Made by a program: the position numbers and the translations under genes. A stretch of DNA of 34,799 bases from Candidatus Aegiribacteria sp. (GTDB taxonomy: Bacteria > Fermentibacterota > Fermentibacteria > Fermentibacterales > JCC-6): NCBI GenBank assembly GCA_021108435.1, contig JAIOQY010000091.1, positions 1 to 34,799 on the forward strand, given 5' to 3'. The notes beneath the pieces are model-generated. The model made no database searches. It was given only the letters and a program-made list of their open reading frames with translations, and had not been told where the DNA came from. Each line of letters begins with the position of its first letter. The first letter of the stretch is position 1. Positions 32,127 through 34,799 of this stretch are shown here, piece after piece.

Positions 32127-33254
32127 CTGAGAAATCCTCCATCATTCACATTGCTCGGCAAATCAGGAAGAGCAAGAAGAGGTCTGCTGAATCTTGCCCA
32201 TGGTCCGGTCGAGACCCCAGTATTCATGCCGGTTGGAACTCAGGGAAGTGTAAAAACCGTCAGGAATTCAGATCTGCTTGACGATGGCTGGCAGATAATT
32301 CTGGGAAACACATATCATCTTTACCTCAGACCCGGTTCCAGTGTAATAGAGGATGCGGGTGGTCTGCATTCATTCATATCGTGGCAGGGAAATATTCTGA
32401 CTGACAGCGGTGGTTTTCAGTTGTTCAGCCTGTCTCAGCTTAGAAAGCGTTCTGAAGATGGTTATCAATTTCAATCACATATAGACGGATCCAACCATAT
32501 CCTTACTCCTGAAAAGGTTATCAATTTACAAAGAACCTTCGGAAGCGATATCATGATGATACTGGATGAGTGCCTGGAGCAACCAAGTGATTACAATCGA
32601 ACTGAGGAATCTCTCAATCTGACTCTGAGATGGGCTGAAAGAGCCAGAAATATCCATCAGGAAAAAGAACAGGCAATGTTCTGCATTGTCCAGGGCGGTG
32701 CTTTTCCTGATCTCCGAAAGAAGGCGGCTCATGTGCTCTCAGAAATGGAATTTGACGGGTATGCCATTGGCGGAGTATCGGTGGGGGAACCAAGAAAACA
32801 GATGATGAGAGCTGTGAAATCCTGTATTGATTTTCTTCCACTGAATAAACCAAGATATCTCATGGGTGTAGGAAAACCGGAAGATCTTGTGGATTTTGTT
32901 GCCGTTGGTGTTGACATGTTCGACTGCGTAGTGCCTACAAGAAACGCCAGGGGAGGAAGCTTCTTCGTACCCGGAGGTCATATAAATATTACAAATACAC
33001 GATTCAAAAACGATCAACGCCCAGTTCAGCCTGGATGCAGGTGTTATGCATGCCGCACATATACCCGATCCTATATCAGGCACCTGTTCAACGCGAAGGA
33101 ATGGCTGGCACCGATCCTTGCCACACTTCACAACCTTCATTACTTCTCTGTACTGATGGGAAAAATACGTTTTGCGATAGATGAACGACATTTCACAAGC
33201 TGGAGAAAAGACTGGTACTGCAGAAGAAAACACTTTGATTCAGAGACTTTCTAA
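32127..33254 (+). CDS. tgt: tRNA-guanine transglycosylase Tgt
   Basis: About 375 residues. Exchanges guanine-34 for preQ1 in GUN-anticodon tRNAs. TIM barrel with LTDSGGFQLFSL (general acid/base Asp), GGVSVGEPRKQM, nucleophile Asp in MFDCVVPTRNARGG and the zinc site CRCYACRTYTRSYIRHLF. Start is ambiguous: a TTG at 32151 (367 residues) would cut off the conserved Phe-x-Leu before the RARRG motif, whereas the CTG at 32127, 8 nt after AAGGGA, gives MRNPPSFTLLGKSGRARRG, closer to the family. No ATG or GTG exists between the preceding stop and 32151 in this frame. Last gene of the kinase-queA-tgt operon. Confidence 0.93.
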   Translation: MRNPPSFTLLGKSGRARRGLLNLAHGPVETPVFMPVGTQGSVKTVRNSDLLDDGWQIILGNTYHLYLRPGSSVIEDAGGLHSFISWQGNILTDSGGFQLFSLSQLRKRSEDGYQFQSHIDGSNHILTPEKVINLQRTFGSDIMMILDECLEQPSDYNRTEESLNLTLRWAERARNIHQEKEQAMFCIVQGGAFPDLRKKAAHVLSEMEFDGYAIGGVSVGEPRKQMMRAVKSCIDFLPLNKPRYLMGVGKPEDLVDFVAVGVDMFDCVVPTRNARGGSFFVPGGHINITNTRFKNDQRPVQPGCRCYACRTYTRSYIRHLFNAKEWLAPILATLHNLHYFSVLMGKIRFAIDERHFTSWRKDWYCRRKHFDSETF

Positions 33255-33286
33255 AACAACAAAGTTCATCATACTAATGATAAGTA

Positions 33287-33315
33287 TTGCCATACGAATT
33301 CCTCAAAGTTAGTAT
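33287..33315 (+). promoter_or_regulatory. Candidate promoter of the TPR gene
   Basis: TTGCCA (33287-33292), 17-bp spacer, TAGTAT (33310-33315): one mismatch in the -35 and two in the -10. Leader of about 60 nt contains a small dyad ATTCC-N6-GGAAT (33345-33360), too weak to call a terminator. Confidence 0.45.
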
Positions 33316-33380
33316 CTGTAAAGAAGCACGAGTATCTGATCAGGATTCCTGTTTTGGAATACTTTAAGTTAGAGGTTCAT

Positions 33381-34580
33381 ATGGATGAAACATCTGAAAA
33401 AAAAGATCCTGAAATTCTCCTGAAGAAACTTCCCGAAACAAGCGGGTTGGATCGAATCAGGATTCTCGCAGATTTGATTGTAGCATTCAAGGGAAATAAT
33501 CTACAGAAAGCTGCTGAATTTGGGAAGCAGGGATTGGAGCTATTGCGGGAAACGGAAGACAGGGAACTGGAATCCTTAATCCTGAATGAACTCTGTTGGA
33601 TCTGTCAGTGTCTAGGGGAACATCATATCGCTCTGGAATTTGGAATCAGAAATCTCGATATTATCAGTAAAAATGATAATGAAGAGAAAATATCCAATGC
33701 CTTCAACAACATTGGCTCAGTATACTGGAGACTGGCGAGGTTTGACCAGGCTCTGGAGTACTATCTGAAAGCTCTGAGGATTCTTGAGAACCTCGGAGAC
33801 AAACAGGGAATCGCAATCGTGTCAAATAATATCGGAGTTATCTACAATGCCATTGGTGATAAGGACAGCGCCCTTGATTTCTACAACAGAGCAATCAAAA
33901 TCAACGAAGAACTCGATTCCAAAAACAAGCTTGCCACTTCTCTCAACAATGCCGGAGTCATCTACCTTGAAACCAAGGGAGAACATGAAAAGGCCCTGGA
34001 GTACTACCAGAGAGCTCTGGAAATAAGAGAAGAACTCGGAAATAAATGGAGAATACCTCACTCTCTGACCAATATCGGCGTGGTGTTGAGAGAGATGAAA
34101 GACTACAACAAATCGCTCGAATACTTCTTCAGATCACTTGAGATTGCTGAGGAAATCGGAAACAGACATGTGGCTGCTACAACACTCACCAGTATAGGCG
34201 AAGTCCATTTATTGCTGGACAGTTTCGATAAGGCTCAGGAATATGTCATGCGAGGACTCGCTATCACAGAGGAGATCGATGCGCCCGATCTTAAAAGAAA
34301 CTGTTGCGAAGTAATGTCAAGGATCTTTGAGAAAAAAGGTGATTTCAGGGAGGCACTCGAATATTACAAGAAATTCAGCGAACTGAATGATGAGATTTTC
34401 ACTGAAGAAAGCAGCAAGAAATACAACGAACTCCAGGTAAGCTATGAAACAGAGAAAAAGGAAAAGGAAAACGAGATTTACAGGCTGAAGAATATTGAGC
34501 TTGTAACGGCAAATGAAGAACTTACGAAAGCTCTTGCTGAAGTAAAAACACTGTGCTTCCTGCAAGAAGATCCGGGATGA
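33381..34580 (+). CDS. Tetratricopeptide-repeat protein with C-terminal coiled coil; end altered by a frameshift
   Basis: 399 residues from the ATG at 33381, favoured because GAGG lies 5 nt upstream; a TTG at 33354 is less likely. About seven TPRs of the NB-ARC/LGN style (GSVYWRLARFDQALEYYLKA, GVIYLETKGEHEKALEYYQ, GVVLREMKDYNKSLEYFFRS). A coiled coil follows (KYNELQVSYETEKKEKENEI) leading to ELTKALAEVKTL. In many sensor proteins ALAEVKTL is followed by a GLLPIC-SCKKIRDD motif; here the frame instead ends CFLQEDPG, while the expected continuation resumes in another frame (next feature). Cytoplasmic; probably a signalling scaffold. Next gene is a paralogue. Confidence 0.8.
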   Translation: MDETSEKKDPEILLKKLPETSGLDRIRILADLIVAFKGNNLQKAAEFGKQGLELLRETEDRELESLILNELCWICQCLGEHHIALEFGIRNLDIISKNDNEEKISNAFNNIGSVYWRLARFDQALEYYLKALRILENLGDKQGIAIVSNNIGVIYNAIGDKDSALDFYNRAIKINEELDSKNKLATSLNNAGVIYLETKGEHEKALEYYQRALEIREELGNKWRIPHSLTNIGVVLREMKDYNKSLEYFFRSLEIAEEIGNRHVAATTLTSIGEVHLLLDSFDKAQEYVMRGLAITEEIDAPDLKRNCCEVMSRIFEKKGDFREALEYYKKFSELNDEIFTEESSKKYNELQVSYETEKKEKENEIYRLKNIELVTANEELTKALAEVKTLCFLQEDPG

Positions 34581-34704
34581 TTCCGGATACTGGGAACAGA
34601 TAGAAAAATTCATAACAGAGCGCTCAGACACTCAGTTCAGTCACGGAATCTGTCCTGAATGCGTGAAGAAGCTTTATCCTGAATATAAGGAGTCCCATGG
34701 TTGA
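34552..34704 (+). pseudogene. Out-of-frame remnant: cysteine motif tail of the TPR protein
   Basis: Read from 34552 the frame gives CASCKKIRDDSGYW, then EQIEKFITERSDTQFSH and GICPECVKKLYPEYKESHG, ending at TGA 34702-34704. This is a common C-terminal module after ALAEVKTLSGLLPI in PAS/receiver/TPR signalling proteins, with two Cys pairs (CASC, CPEC) that look metal-binding. Joining it to the TPR frame requires about 20 missing bases (codons for LSGLLPI) between ACA-C and TGT at 34551-34552. The motif is otherwise well conserved, so the lesion is recent, or is a sequencing/assembly error. Confidence 0.7.
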
Positions 34705-34799
34705 TCCTCCTGAGAAGAAAGATACTGAGATACTCCTGAAGAAGCTTTCTGAAACTGATGGGCTGGATAGAATTAAAGTTCTTGCGGATCTGAGTGTAG
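34697..34799 (+). CDS. TPR-protein paralogue, 5' end only
   Basis: ATG at 34697 with AAGGAG 5-6 nt upstream. The 34 visible residues (MVDPPEKKDTEILLKKLSET, then DGLDRIKVLADLSV) closely match the start of the preceding TPR protein (MDETSEKKDPEILLKKLPET, then SGLDRIRILADLIV), so this is a tandem duplicate. It overlaps by 8 nt the stop of the cysteine-motif frame, which implies the upstream gene was originally translated to that stop and coupled to this one. Continues past the window. Confidence 0.8.
   Translation, partial: MVDPPEKKDTEILLKKLSETDGLDRIKVLADLSV

Overview
The window is a 34.8 kb piece of a bacterial chromosome of moderate GC, mostly housekeeping genes mixed with lineage-specific envelope and signalling genes. 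It carries no phage genes, transposase gene, rRNA or tRNA that I could recognise. The gene mix (gingipain-type C25 peptidase, CarD-like regulator, LolC/E-type permease, many TPR proteins, a retropepsin-like lipoprotein, three-subunit biotin-dependent acyl-CoA carboxylase) and frequent TTG/GTG starts suggest a Gram-negative, double-membraned member of an uncultured FCB-like candidate phylum (Fermentibacterota/Aegiribacteria-like). That placement is an inference from gene flavour only.

Layout. 1-2975 (-): a C25 peptidase running off the left edge. 2976-3694: a non-coding stretch ending in a tandem array of a ~182 bp repeat. 3695-5958 (+): a LolC/E-like permease translationally coupled to a transglutaminase-fold protein. 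5872-6059: an inverted, ~80% identical copy of the same repeat with 20-bp terminal inverted repeats, so the two-gene cassette is bracketed by MITE-like elements. 6083-8789 (+): Tat-exported metallophosphoesterase and a lipoprotein with two retropepsin-like domains and a PDZ domain. 13284-8790 (-): NHL/SMP-30 propeller, then an acyl-CoA carboxylase operon (carboxyltransferase, biotin carboxylase, biotin carrier) with its own promoter. 13584-14921 (+): receiver-GAF-GGDEF protein whose phospho-acceptor Asp is replaced. 17071-14932 (-): dihydrolipoamide dehydrogenase and MazG. 17166-18264 (+): TPR protein and DUF4282 membrane protein. 19193-18307 (-): YaiI/YqxD family protein and YpeA-like acetyltransferase.

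27006-19260 (-): PtsN-like EIIA, a short zinc-ribbon protein, GuaB and a membrane pseudokinase with LytR_C-like modules, followed by a second unit behind a good sigma70-type promoter: CarD-like regulator, HflX, two small unknown proteins and a UPF0104 flippase-like membrane protein. 27092-33254 (+): a PAS/PAS/GAF histidine kinase, QueA, an unknown membrane protein with four perfect-length 33-bp repeats, and Tgt, i.e. the two signature queuosine enzymes in one operon. 33381-end (+): a TPR protein whose conserved C-terminal cysteine motif has been thrown out of frame by an apparent ~20 bp deletion, followed by the start of a tandem paralogue.

Most noteworthy: the MITE-like element family and its effect on neighbouring reading frames, the frameshifted cysteine tail, the pseudokinase/LytR_C fusion, and the degenerate receiver on an otherwise intact diguanylate cyclase.
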